From positions 1 through 53,443 of the forward strand of contig NZ_FOCT01000019.1 of the NCBI RefSeq assembly GCF_900110185.1: a stretch of DNA of 53,443 nt. The letters run 5' to 3'. The position numbers were made by a program, and so were the translations under genes. Source of the stretch: Nitrosospira multiformis. GTDB taxonomy: Bacteria; Pseudomonadota; Gammaproteobacteria; Burkholderiales; Nitrosomonadaceae. Below the pieces are notes generated by a model. The model did not search any database and was not told the origin of the DNA. It was given only the letters and a program-made list of their open reading frames with translations. Below, in pieces: positions 34,420 to 43,673 of the stretch (position 1 is the stretch's first letter; the number at the start of each line of letters is the position of its first letter).

Positions 34420-36111
34420 ATGGGAGATGGATTGGTAGTGCTTGGGGTTAACCGCACGCAGGATGCAAGCATCTGTCTAATGCATGGATCACAGGTTGTA
34501 TATGCAATACAAAAGGAACGGCTCACAAGGCGGAAGCACCACTGGGGCAGGCTCGACGATTTCCGCAATGCGTACGTGCCGCATCTGCCCGATCTCGGCA
34601 AGCCGATCGATGTCCTCGTCGAATGCTATTCATCCGACAGCGAGATAAAAAATTTTTCTGCCTATGAGCAGGAGATGGCCGAGACGCTGAAATTCGCCCC
34701 CGGCTGTCGGCGCAAGCGTATCTCGCACCATCTCGCGCATGTCTACAGCGTATTCCATCCCTCGCCATTTGAAGAAGCGGCGGTGATGATCATCGATGGT
34801 CAGGGCAGCCCGGTTTCCGAATTCACCGAGAAATGGAGCGGATCGGACAGTGTGCCCCCGGATTGGCGTGAGGTCTCCTCGTTCTATCAGGCAGATAGGG
34901 GGCGGATCGAATGCATCGGCAAGCAATTGTGGGACCGCAACGAGCGATGCCTGGTTGGGCTCGGAATGTTTTACTTTCTGCTGACACAGGCGGTTTTTCC
35001 AGGGGAGGGCAACGAAGGCAAAGTGATGGGGCTTGCCCCGCATGGCGACCCGAATGCGCTTGGTCTGCCGCCCCTGCAGGTGGATGGTCCCCAGGTGACG
35101 ATTCCCGGCCGCTGGATGGAAATACTGCGCGATCGCAGCCGTTTTCGCTATGCTGCCGATGATGCTTCCCGTTTTGCCGATAGTGCTAATCTGTCTGCTG
35201 CCGGGCAGCGAGCATTCGAGGAGGCAGTGCTCGAAGTTGCCCGCTGGCTGCACGCGCAAACGGGCGCCGAGAACTTATGCTTTGCCGGAGGCACCGGTCT
35301 TAACTGCTCCACCAATGATCGCCTCTTGCGTGAAACCCCTTTCCAGCGCGTCTTCATTCCTCCGGCCCCGAGCGATGCGGGCACTTCGCTTGGTTGCGCC
35401 GTGTACGGCCTTACCGAAGTGGGCGGAATGCGTTGCGACTATAGGTGGGAGAACGACTATCTCGGGCCCGAGCCGCGTCTGTCAGACATCGAGTCCGTGT
35501 TAAACGGGGCGGATGACTTTGTCGTGGAGCATATAGAACAATCTGCCGACTTGTGCGGTCGTATAGCGGACCTGCTGTCCGACAGCAAGGTGGTCGCGCT
35601 CTATCGCGGGCGTAGCGAATTTGGTCCGCGCGCACTCGGCCACCGCAGTATTCTTGGAGATCCGCGCCATGGCTACGTGCGTGACTGGATCAACGCCAGA
35701 GTCAAGGAGCGGGAATGGTTTCGTCCGCTGGCGCCGGTAGTGCTGCTCGAGCGGGCGGATGAATTCTTCGATATCCGCCGTCCATCCCCCTTCATGCAGT
35801 TCGCTGCGCCGGTTTGGCCCAAGGCCGCCGACATCATCCCCGCTGTCACGCATGTCGACTGCACGGCCCGGTTGCAAACCGTTGGCGAGCAGGATGATCC
35901 CTTCCTACGCGCCCTGCTGAAAGCATTCGAAGCCCGTACCGGCGTTCCCGTAGTGCTCAATACATCCTTCAATCGAAAGGAAGAGCCTATCGTTGAGACG
36001 CCTGCCCAGGCGCTTGAGTCATTTCGCCGCACACCAATGCACGCACTCGCCATGCCGCCCTATCTCGTGCGCAAACGTATCGAACCCGAGCCGGTCACTC
36101 CTGTCGGGTAG
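34420..36111 (+). CDS. NodU/CmcH-family carbamoyltransferase
   Basis: A 563-residue O-carbamoyltransferase. The N-terminal Kae1-like half binds ATP and carbamoyl phosphate (LGVNRTQDASICLM, SHHLAHVYSVFHPS, VMIIDGQGSP, FAGGTGLNCSTNDRLL). The C-terminal domain carries the family signature YRGRSEFGPRALGHRSIL and VVLNTSFNRKEEP. It transfers a carbamoyl group to a hydroxyl, as in nodulation factors, cephamycin and nebramycin. I chose the ATG at 34420, which has AAAGGAG; the frame is open further upstream without support. Its substrate is unknown; neighbours suggest a small natural product or surface glycan. Confidence 0.92.
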   Translation: MGDGLVVLGVNRTQDASICLMHGSQVVYAIQKERLTRRKHHWGRLDDFRNAYVPHLPDLGKPIDVLVECYSSDSEIKNFSAYEQEMAETLKFAPGCRRKRISHHLAHVYSVFHPSPFEEAAVMIIDGQGSPVSEFTEKWSGSDSVPPDWREVSSFYQADRGRIECIGKQLWDRNERCLVGLGMFYFLLTQAVFPGEGNEGKVMGLAPHGDPNALGLPPLQVDGPQVTIPGRWMEILRDRSRFRYAADDASRFADSANLSAAGQRAFEEAVLEVARWLHAQTGAENLCFAGGTGLNCSTNDRLLRETPFQRVFIPPAPSDAGTSLGCAVYGLTEVGGMRCDYRWENDYLGPEPRLSDIESVLNGADDFVVEHIEQSADLCGRIADLLSDSKVVALYRGRSEFGPRALGHRSILGDPRHGYVRDWINARVKEREWFRPLAPVVLLERADEFFDIRRPSPFMQFAAPVWPKAADIIPAVTHVDCTARLQTVGEQDDPFLRALLKAFEARTGVPVVLNTSFNRKEEPIVETPAQALESFRRTPMHALAMPPYLVRKRIEPEPVTPVG

Positions 36112-36137
36112 CAGAAGAAAACAGCAGGAGAAATAAC

Positions 36138-37484
36138 GTGATTCGAGGCTATCCCGCTTCGGCAGGCATCGCTCCTGGAGATACGCTGGTACTGCACATT
36201 GCCACCGACGCGCCGCGCTTTCGCGTGGTTTTCTATCGCTGGGGAGAGGGCCTGCTGCGGGTCTCTGAAACGGATTGGCTGGCAGGGGAATATGCACCTC
36301 CACGAAACGCCGGGGAAGACTGGCAATGGCCGTCATACGCGTTTCCTGTTCCACACGACTGGCTGTCCGGAGTCTATATTGCTCACCTGGAGGAACCGGG
36401 CGGCAATGCCGTGTCCCTCACAATGGAAAGCGCCGCCATCCTGTTCGTCGTCCGCGGCAGGGGACACAGCAAACTGCTCTACAAGATTCCACTCGCCACT
36501 TACCATGCCTATAACTGCACCGGCGGTGGCTGCTTCTACGTCAATCCTCCGCGTTCAGAGGACCCGTCAGGGGCCAGGCTCTCGCTGCTTCGTCCGGGTG
36601 GCGGCATCGGCGGCGAGACCTGGGGGGCGCTCGATTACTACGATTTGAGTTCGCCGCGCCAGACTTTCGCCCACTGGGATGCGCGCTTCATTCGCTGGCT
36701 TTTGCGCAACGGATACGAGCCGGAATTCTGCACCGATCTCGATATCCACTCCGATCCGGACCTGTGCGATCGCTACCGGCTTATGCTGAGCGTGGGGCAC
36801 GACGAATACTGGAGCGAGACGATACGAGACCGGACGGAAGATTTTGTGTCAAAAGGAGGCAACGTTGCCTTCTTCGGCGCCAACCTCTGCTGGTGGCGCA
36901 TTCATATCCTAGATGGCGGAGCAGCGATGCTATGTCATCAAGGCGGTCCTCGTGGAGCGCTTGATCACTGGTGGTCATCCACAGGTGTGGCTCGTCCCGA
37001 GGATTCGTTGACGGGCGTGAGTTATCGGAACGGCGGCGGCTGGTGGGATGGACCGCGGAACACGGGAGGGTATATCGTGCAGGACCCGGAACACTGGGTG
37101 TTTGCCGGCACTGGGTTGGGACGCGGCGACGCATTTGGTGACAAAACCTCGCCACCGCTGGTCGGGTACGAGTGCGACGGCGCTCCGCTGGATGACTTCG
37201 ACAAAGCTACGGGACTTGCAGTCCTTTCCTCAAACGCCGGAAATACCGGTACTCCAGACGGGTTTCGTGTTCTGGCAGCAAGCGTGCTGGATGGCAATTG
37301 GCAGGAACTCCCGCCTCGAGAGGATTATCCCGCCCGTGAAGGTATTCACGCGGCAACAATGGGAATTTTTTCGCGCAACGGCGCGGTGTTCACTGCGGGA
37401 ACTACCGACTGGGCTCAGGTGCTCGAAAACCTGCAGGTCGATGCCATCACACGTAATGTCATCGACCAGCTGCTTCGCGAGTAA
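36138..37484 (+). CDS. N,N-dimethylformamidase beta-subunit-like protein (DUF6605)
   Basis: A 448-residue protein with a beta-rich N-terminal domain (~1-110) and a C-terminal domain resembling the large subunit of N,N-dimethylformamidase: TYHAYNCTGGGCFYVN, DLDIHSDPDLCDRYRLM, VGHDEYWSETIRD and NVAFFGANLCWWRIH. Those motifs include conserved Asp/His/Glu residues that could hold a metal. It starts at GTG with CAGGAG upstream, 26 bases after the carbamoyltransferase, so the two are probably one operon. The reaction is unknown; hydrolysis of an amide or carbamate bond is plausible. Confidence 0.8.
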   Translation: MIRGYPASAGIAPGDTLVLHIATDAPRFRVVFYRWGEGLLRVSETDWLAGEYAPPRNAGEDWQWPSYAFPVPHDWLSGVYIAHLEEPGGNAVSLTMESAAILFVVRGRGHSKLLYKIPLATYHAYNCTGGGCFYVNPPRSEDPSGARLSLLRPGGGIGGETWGALDYYDLSSPRQTFAHWDARFIRWLLRNGYEPEFCTDLDIHSDPDLCDRYRLMLSVGHDEYWSETIRDRTEDFVSKGGNVAFFGANLCWWRIHILDGGAAMLCHQGGPRGALDHWWSSTGVARPEDSLTGVSYRNGGGWWDGPRNTGGYIVQDPEHWVFAGTGLGRGDAFGDKTSPPLVGYECDGAPLDDFDKATGLAVLSSNAGNTGTPDGFRVLAASVLDGNWQELPPREDYPAREGIHAATMGIFSRNGAVFTAGTTDWAQVLENLQVDAITRNVIDQLLRE

Positions 37485-37561
37485 TCAGGAGATTTCTGCT
37501 TTGTGCTGCAAATCGTCTTGCGATGGGACCAACAGCATTGGCAGCGATTCATTCGAGGCGA

Positions 37562-39607
37562 TCAGTTTCGGATCAACTCTTGAAAGAGCTTCGCCCAGCG
37601 GGCAATGGTGCCAGCATCAAACGCACCGATGCCCTTTTTCAGCGCCTGTTCCTTGACGCGCTTTGCAACTTCAACTCTCCATTCATCCCGTAGCACTAGG
37701 TCCTGCGCTTCGGCCCAGGCCTGCACCTGCTCCACCACCGGCTTGCCGTTGACCAGGACATCCGCAAAGGCCGTGTCCGTATTCCTCTCCCAGCGGTCTA
37801 TCACTTGTGCAAAAAACGGTGCAGGTATCAGATCTTCTGTCGTGGAATTGCTGAAGAGAACGTAATTATCCGTCGAAAAGATGCGCTCTTGCGCGTCGCT
37901 GTACAAATCCGCCTTCAATTCTGCATTGATTTGTTTTCCTGCTTCATCATCCCGCAGGACTACCTTGGGCAGCGTCTCGTCGCGCCCACTGATAATGCTT
38001 GCGATAACGCCTACCGTTTTGCTGGCGCCGGCCGGAGGAAAGAGCAGTTCGCGCTTCGGGGCTATTTTGTTTGCCCCAATGAGCAGTGTCTTGATGGTCG
38101 AGAGATAATATTGATCCGAGATGCGTTGCACGACGACCGGTTGGCAGCCCGTTACCATGCTCTCGGCAATATTCAGGTTCAACGCCGAGTGAACCACATA
38201 GGCGGCTCCCGCCTGCCGGACATCCTTTTCCACGCTACGAAGGTCGGACGTCACTTGCGTCGTTCCGCTCGCGGAAACATACACCTTGCGCGCGCGTCCC
38301 AGGTGCTCTGCATCCAGCAGGAATGGTGAATGGGTCGTGTAGAGGATTTTGTTGACTTTTGCAAGACTGTCAAAGAAGGCAAAAAGGTTGCGCTGCGCCA
38401 GGGGGTGCAGCGACAATCCAGGCTCGTCCAGCAACAAGACGGCGTTCTGGTGCTCACCCCCGCTTTCCACGAGGAAAACCAGATAAAAACTCAGAAACCA
38501 CTGAAGCCCCGTGCTTCTGCTTTCGAGCTCAACTTCCTCCGGGCGGCGGTCATCGGAAACCCATATGCGGAAATGGCTTCCATCTGCTTCGAAGCGGAAT
38601 TTGTAATCTCCTTGCTTCCACCAATTTCTGAACTTATCCGTCAGAAGCCCGCCTGCCGATTGCAGCAAGATGGAACGCTCCCTTTTCTTCATCGCGATTT
38701 CCCGGATTTCTTCTGCTGTGGGTTCACGACGACGGCCCTTGCGCCTTGGGAAGTCCCGCCCGAGTTCAAGGATTTCTCCCGGCTCGAGGCCTACGAATTT
38801 AAAAAGAACTCGCAATGTACGCGACTTGGCTGCTTCTCTGGGCCCAAGGTCAGTGCGTTGAAGATTCTGTACTACGTGGGGAAGATAGATTTCAGAATCG
38901 AGATTTCCGAATTCAGAGTAATAGACAAATTTCGGAAGGGAGTGGATTACGGTATTCACAACGTCCTCCGCGCCCTCCCCTGATGATCTCCTGATCTCGC
39001 CAAGCTCTTCCCGCCGGGGGAAGGAGATCGAATAATCCCCATTGAAGTATCGTTTTACAGCGATGAGGGAGGCCTCTTCGCTGGAGATCTCCAGCTTGCC
39101 GCAAAGCTCTTCTCCAAGCTCTCCTGCTTCAAATTCCGCCGTTATGAAGTGGAAGCTTTCGGGTGCCTGTCGCAGGGTGCCGAATTGTTTTTTCGGGTAG
39201 TCGGAAGCCGGCACAATCTCTCCCCCGACTGCCGGGTTCAACTTCCAGAGTGGAACCAGCAGGTTTGTCTTGCCGGATTCGTTCACGCCGATGAGGGCGG
39301 TAACGCTATCAACCTCAATCCAGCCACTGTTCTCTACCGAGCGAAAATTTGTGACCAGAAATCGGGTAAGGTGCATAGGGTGTATTATTCTGTCGTCTAT
39401 TGCTTCTCCCATGATCGGGGTGTCAACAGTGCTGTCAATAGGGCTTTCAACGGGACTTTCGCTATTGCTTGTGACTTCCGCATGATCCTGAGGCTCTGGC
39501 ATCTCTGGTATGTCTGATATTCGGGGAAGGAGCAGCATGTCTTGCAATGGTTGCTTATTCATAAAGTCTGTGTCTTTTTCTTTGGCAGGCAATATATGTA
39601 TCGTCAT
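37562..39607 (-). CDS. OLD-family-like AAA ATPase with altered Toprim domain
   Basis: A 681-residue protein. An acidic, Ser/Pro-rich leader (~20-60) precedes a RecF/SMC-type ATPase: Walker A GVNESGKTN at ~106-114 and Walker B VLLLDEPGLSLHP at ~388-400. The C-terminal part is placed like an OLD Toprim nuclease, but the expected catalytic Glu is replaced (VVVQRISDQYYL at ~488), while VLRDDEAGKQI at ~549 keeps acidic residues. OLD proteins act in phage defence. With the changed Toprim it may be catalytically weak or use another mechanism. An ATG at 39562 is a possible shorter start. Confidence 0.78.
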   Translation of the reverse strand: MTIHILPAKEKDTDFMNKQPLQDMLLLPRISDIPEMPEPQDHAEVTSNSESPVESPIDSTVDTPIMGEAIDDRIIHPMHLTRFLVTNFRSVENSGWIEVDSVTALIGVNESGKTNLLVPLWKLNPAVGGEIVPASDYPKKQFGTLRQAPESFHFITAEFEAGELGEELCGKLEISSEEASLIAVKRYFNGDYSISFPRREELGEIRRSSGEGAEDVVNTVIHSLPKFVYYSEFGNLDSEIYLPHVVQNLQRTDLGPREAAKSRTLRVLFKFVGLEPGEILELGRDFPRRKGRRREPTAEEIREIAMKKRERSILLQSAGGLLTDKFRNWWKQGDYKFRFEADGSHFRIWVSDDRRPEEVELESRSTGLQWFLSFYLVFLVESGGEHQNAVLLLDEPGLSLHPLAQRNLFAFFDSLAKVNKILYTTHSPFLLDAEHLGRARKVYVSASGTTQVTSDLRSVEKDVRQAGAAYVVHSALNLNIAESMVTGCQPVVVQRISDQYYLSTIKTLLIGANKIAPKRELLFPPAGASKTVGVIASIISGRDETLPKVVLRDDEAGKQINAELKADLYSDAQERIFSTDNYVLFSNSTTEDLIPAPFFAQVIDRWERNTDTAFADVLVNGKPVVEQVQAWAEAQDLVLRDEWRVEVAKRVKEQALKKGIGAFDAGTIARWAKLFQELIRN

Positions 39608-39791
39608 TATAACTCTCTGATTGCTCAGGGCGGGTACTTAAAGAGCGTTTGTTGAGCCAGAATTTGCAATACTTTTCGACACTCTTGTCAACCCGCCAAA
39701 AAAGCCGCGGAACGCACGGCCACGTCTTACCTCCTTTTTCTTATCTCCTTGCTTCTTATTCTTTTTCTGCCTTCATTCTCAAGTTACAAAG

Positions 39792-40235
39792 CTAGGTGCC
39801 GTACAGTTCTGCGGGAGACAGGCCGAGATCGAGTCGAATGAGCGGCAGGGGTGGAGGCTCCAGTGACAGGCGCAGCTTCTGATAAGCCGCCTTGCTCGAA
39901 AAACCATAGGGTTCCGCATCATCGTTGTCGAAAGCGTAATAGACGGCATCCACTCCTGCTATCACCATGGTTGCCAGGCACATGGGGCACGGGTGACCGC
40001 TGGCGTAAACGATGCTGCCTCTCAGATCAGGACGACCGAGGTTCCGGCTGGCAGTGCGCACTGCCTCCATTTCTGCATGCGTGGTGGGATCATTGCTCTG
40101 CACGACGTCATTGACGCCGGTGGAAACGGCCTGCCCCTCGACAACGAGGACTGCGGCAAAGGGCCGGTTACCCCGTTCACGGTTGTTTTTGGCGAGACGC
40201 ACTGCTTCCCGCAGGAATGTTTCATGTTGAGACAT
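39792..40235 (-). CDS. Zinc-dependent cytidine/guanine deaminase family protein
   Basis: A 147-residue deaminase with the zinc site THAEMEAVR (His and catalytic Glu) and GHPCPMCLATM (two Cys). Length and the PYGFSSKAAY tail fit the guanine-deaminase/dCMP-deaminase-like branch rather than TadA. It hydrolyses an amino group from a nucleobase; the exact base is uncertain. A strong AGGAGG precedes the ATG. It is followed downstream by a region without genes and then the OLD-like gene on the same strand. Confidence 0.88.
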   Translation of the reverse strand: MSQHETFLREAVRLAKNNRERGNRPFAAVLVVEGQAVSTGVNDVVQSNDPTTHAEMEAVRTASRNLGRPDLRGSIVYASGHPCPMCLATMVIAGVDAVYYAFDNDDAEPYGFSSKAAYQKLRLSLEPPPLPLIRLDLGLSPAELYGT

Positions 40236-40324
40236 CTGGCCTCCTGTTTAACTTATCCGTTTGTATCGTCCGTGCCAACTGTCGCACCGATATGAATACG
40301 GCAAGCTCCTGGAATCCCTTCCCC

Positions 40325-41182
40325 TTAAAAAAGAATGGAGGGCAGAAAGAACCCCGAGGGTCGGTTGTAGAGGCCAAGACTCATCAGATTCATCGGTTGA
40401 ACTACCCGAAGCCCCTGCTGCAGGCACCAGCGGAACAACTCGCTATTACGCGTGGGCAGAAGAAAGCCTGGGCCCACAAACGCGTCCGCGGCGCCGATCA
40501 GGGCCTTGAGCTCTTCATTGCTTTCTCCCACTGCATGCCCCATGAAGCCAATTAACGTCGCGTAACCGGTGATGCGGCCCCCGTATTCCACCACCATTGC
40601 GGTCTGCTGCGCAATCGCATGGCGCAATTCCTGCCCTCTATCGTGGCCGTGTATCTTTCGGCACAAGGAGTCGCACGCGTTTGCATCCTCCGCCCCTGCC
40701 GGACGGACATTGTAGCCGGAGATATCGATTTGCAGGGGTGCTCCCTGCAGAGTTGCCAATGGTTCCCGCACCTCAAACCCGAGCTTGGCGTAGAGGGAGA
40801 GGGAGCGGTTATTATATGCAGCTTGCACCAGCCGCACGCCCGCGAAATGTTTATTCCGGGCATGCTCCAGCACATCCTCCATCAGGCCTCGGCCCACCCT
40901 GCCGCTTTGGGCTTCCGGTGTTACCGTCAGTGGGCCAATGCCGGCAATGGCGGAATCCTGCCACAAGAAATTGCTGCCGATGATTCTTCCTTCGCTTTCA
41001 GCCATGGCTGAATATACATCGGGTCTCGAAAGCAACGCCAGGAGGAGATCACGCGCCACTTCGAACGAGGGAAAATCGGGTTCAAAACCATGCTGCTGAG
41101 AAATGGTCCTGAATGCTTCGTAGCAGATCATCCCCGCCGCCTCAGCATCCGCTAGGCGACCTTCCCGTATTCTGAATTGCAT
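40325..41182 (-). CDS. GNAT family N-acetyltransferase with two GNAT-like halves
   Basis: A 285-residue protein. Residues 1-150 are a complete GNAT domain with the acetyl-CoA loop VGRGLMEDVLEHAR (motif A) and NNRSLSLYAKLGFEVRE (motif B). Residues ~155-285 look like a second, more diverged GNAT fold (VVEYGGRITGYATLIGF). It acetylates an unknown amine. It starts opposite to the Mut7-C gene, with about 160 bases between them. Confidence 0.85.
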   Translation of the reverse strand: MQFRIREGRLADAEAAGMICYEAFRTISQQHGFEPDFPSFEVARDLLLALLSRPDVYSAMAESEGRIIGSNFLWQDSAIAGIGPLTVTPEAQSGRVGRGLMEDVLEHARNKHFAGVRLVQAAYNNRSLSLYAKLGFEVREPLATLQGAPLQIDISGYNVRPAGAEDANACDSLCRKIHGHDRGQELRHAIAQQTAMVVEYGGRITGYATLIGFMGHAVGESNEELKALIGAADAFVGPGFLLPTRNSELFRWCLQQGLRVVQPMNLMSLGLYNRPSGFFLPSILF

Positions 41183-41346
41183 GTTTTCCCCGCTAATGGA
41201 ATCACCTGATGGGCGATGAACAGCAGACGTGCGCGCAGTATGACGATGTTACTCCAGAAAAAGAGAACACTCTCGCGCAAACTGCCGTTGATACTCCAGG
41301 AAAGGGGTAATCATGCGCTTAAGCCTGAAAAGTGCAATACTGATTC

Positions 41347-42102
41347 ATGGTTACCGCTACATTCCGTTTTTATGAGGAACTGAATGACTTTCTCGCTCCC
41401 GAGCGGCGCAAGCGGGAATTTTCCTGTCCCTGCGCTCGTGCAGCGACCACCAAGCATATGATCGAAGCACTGGGCGTGCCTCATACCGAAGTGGAACTGG
41501 TGCTGGTAAATGGAGAATCGGTGGGGTTCGACCGGATACTGGAGCATGGCGACCGGGTCGCGGTCTTTCCCAAATTCGAAATGGTCGATGTCACACCCTT
41601 GTTGCGAGTGCGTGAGCATCCCCTGCGGATAACACGCTTCATTGCAGATGCTCACTTGGGGGGGGTGGCGCATCTGTTGCGCATGACGGGTTTCGACACG
41701 CTGTACGACAATAATTATCACGACCGCCAGATCGAATTGCTCGCTGCCCAGGAAAAGCGCATCGTGCTCACCCGCGACCGGGAACTGCTCAAGCGGCGTT
41801 CGATTACGCATGGATGTTACGTGCGGACCTTGAAGCCGCCTGACCAGCTCTGCGAGATTTTCGATCGGTTGGACCTCGCACACAGCATCAAGCCTTTTAC
41901 TTTATGCCTGAACTGCAATGCGCCTCTACGCCCTGTCGAGAAGGCCGTAGTGCTTGAGCGCCTGCCGCCTTCCGTACGCGAACGCTTCGACCATTTCAGC
42001 ACGTGTGATATCTGTCAGCGGGTTTTCTGGGAGGGTTCGCACTGGCAACGCATGCGGACGATGCTGGAGGAGTGTATTAAGCCGAATCGATTTGCTGGAT
42101 AA
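41347..42102 (+). CDS. Mut7-C RNase domain protein with ubiquitin-like N-terminus
   Basis: A 251-residue protein. Residues 1-80 form a ubiquitin/MoaD-like fold (TATFRFYEELNDFL, VELVLVNGESVGFD). Residues ~95-245 are the Mut7-C domain: PIN-like RFIADAHLGGVAHLLRM, then VLTRDRELLKRR, and the zinc knuckles CLNCN and CDICQ. It is predicted to be a ribonuclease; the combination is widespread but poorly studied. No strong ribosome site is visible. Confidence 0.9.
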   Translation: MVTATFRFYEELNDFLAPERRKREFSCPCARAATTKHMIEALGVPHTEVELVLVNGESVGFDRILEHGDRVAVFPKFEMVDVTPLLRVREHPLRITRFIADAHLGGVAHLLRMTGFDTLYDNNYHDRQIELLAAQEKRIVLTRDRELLKRRSITHGCYVRTLKPPDQLCEIFDRLDLAHSIKPFTLCLNCNAPLRPVEKAVVLERLPPSVRERFDHFSTCDICQRVFWEGSHWQRMRTMLEECIKPNRFAG

Positions 42103-42332
42103 CCGCTTACGTTGAGCAGCTGAATATTTCCCATCGGGAGGGGAAGCTCGATCTCCTGCTCATCCGGTCACAGCTTTTGATCACGTAATGGCCGGATCAA
42201 GTAATTGTACCATTCGAATTTCTTTCCGGATGTGGTAGGATTAGCACCCTCAGTTTGGGCAATACAGGACGAATTAGGTTTTGCCTCTGTCCCACTTGAG
42301 CCTGCAACTGAGAGTTCCGGTTCATTCAATCC

Positions 42333-42408
42333 GGGTCGTTAGCTCAGCTGGTAGAGCAGCGGACTCTTAATCCGTAGGTCGAGCGTTCGAATCGCTCACG
42401 ACCCACCA
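42333..42408 (+). tRNA. tRNA-Lys (anticodon CTT)
   Basis: The acceptor GGGTCGT pairs with ACGACCC, the D arm is GCTC/GAGC, the anticodon arm GCGGA/TCCGT has loop CTCTTAA (anticodon CTT), and the T arm is GAGCG/CGCTC; the CCA end is encoded at 42406-42408. Its 3' end borders a minus-strand integrase and is the likely insertion site of the second island. Confidence 0.95.
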
Positions 42409-42417
42409 GTATTCAAG

Positions 42418-42444
42418 CGGCTTTCCATGCTGGAAGCCGTTTTT
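42418..42444 (+). terminator. Terminator after tRNA-Lys
   Basis: CGGCTTTCCA and TGGAAGCCG pair with one bulged T around a short loop, followed by a T-rich run. Confidence 0.7.
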
Positions 42445-42480
42445 CTTTTCCACGATTTGTGTAATTCCTGTGTAATTGTG

Positions 42481-43668
42481 TCAACTGGACTTGCGGTATC
42501 TCTCTGCAAGCCTATCCATTGCTGACTCGATATGTGCCCCGTTCTGATGACTGTATCGTTCTACCATGCTCAAATTTTTGTGCCCTGAAATACGTTTTAT
42601 GGTTGGCAGATCCACTCCTGCTTGCACTAAATGAGTAATCGCAGTGTGACGTAGGGTATGCCTCACTACTGAAGTCGGGTCCAGGCCGGCTCGGATAACA
42701 ACGCGTCGAAACGGTTTATCCAGGTTGACGGTATGTCCTTCTTTCGCTGCAGGAGACGGGAATAACCACGGTGTCCCCGGTTGAAGTGCCTCCACATACT
42801 TAATAAGAAAGTCGGCAAGGTAAGCTGTGATGGGTTGCTCACGTGCTCCCGCTTTTGCTTTCGGAATGGATATGCTCAATCGCTCGATATTGATATGGTC
42901 ACGTCGAATGGCCAATATCTCGCTACGGCGCATACTGGTTTCCAATCCAATGAGAATGAAGGGATATATCTGGATATTCTGGTCTTCCTGCGCTGCTTTA
43001 AGAAGTCGTTTGATTTGATCTACCGTTAAATAGGTAATTCGACCATCATTCTCTTTCAAGCGCTTGATGGTGGCGGGCTTGTGATCCAGCCATCCCCACT
43101 CCACCGCTTTGGTAAAGAGATGGGATAGGGCAGCTAGTTCGCGATTCACAGTACCTGGTTTGGTTTTTCCTTTATAGAGCTGTGTGCCATCCTTAGTGAC
43201 ATTTCCCTGTACGTCTTCTTCCAATCGGTGTTTTTTGTAGCGCTCGATGTCAAAGGTGCTGATTTTTGACAGCGGCGTAGCGCCGAAGAATGGCGATAGA
43301 TGCATACTCAGTCGGTATCGTTTCATCTTTAGGTCCTTGCCGCCTTCCTGCGCGAGCTTAGCCAGGTATTTATCTGCGGCTTCGACAAACCCCATTGCCG
43401 TCTTTCGCCCCTTCGGAAGATTGAGACGTCCCGATTTGGCGTCTTGCCTCGCTTTCTCGATAAACTCCTCCGCTTGGGTACGCGTCGTACCATCTGATTC
43501 ACGTCCGATTACCCGGTGAATTCGTTGACCATCAACCATGATGTTGACGGAGAACACGCCATCCCCATTGGCTTGGCGTTCGAAAGTAATTCCCTGTTCG
43601 CTGATCTTCTTGCCGGCAGCAAGCTTGCGCATCGCTAAACGCGCCAGTTTTACAAATGTTTTAGCCAT
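42481..43668 (-). CDS. int: Tyrosine recombinase (lambda-type integrase)
   Basis: A 395-residue integrase with an arm/core-binding N-terminal half and a catalytic half containing Arg in ETSMRRSEILAIRR, the His-x-x-Arg in VVRHTLRHTAITHL, the His in RISGHKNLSMVERY and the Tyr in that same segment. It reads toward tRNA-Lys and ends about 70 bases from it, the opposite orientation to the first island's integrase. It begins 5 bases after the ribbon-helix-helix gene, so they share a transcript. It appears intact. Confidence 0.93.
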   Translation of the reverse strand: MAKTFVKLARLAMRKLAAGKKISEQGITFERQANGDGVFSVNIMVDGQRIHRVIGRESDGTTRTQAEEFIEKARQDAKSGRLNLPKGRKTAMGFVEAADKYLAKLAQEGGKDLKMKRYRLSMHLSPFFGATPLSKISTFDIERYKKHRLEEDVQGNVTKDGTQLYKGKTKPGTVNRELAALSHLFTKAVEWGWLDHKPATIKRLKENDGRITYLTVDQIKRLLKAAQEDQNIQIYPFILIGLETSMRRSEILAIRRDHINIERLSISIPKAKAGAREQPITAYLADFLIKYVEALQPGTPWLFPSPAAKEGHTVNLDKPFRRVVIRAGLDPTSVVRHTLRHTAITHLVQAGVDLPTIKRISGHKNLSMVERYSHQNGAHIESAMDRLAERYRKSS

Positions 43669-43673
43669 TTATG

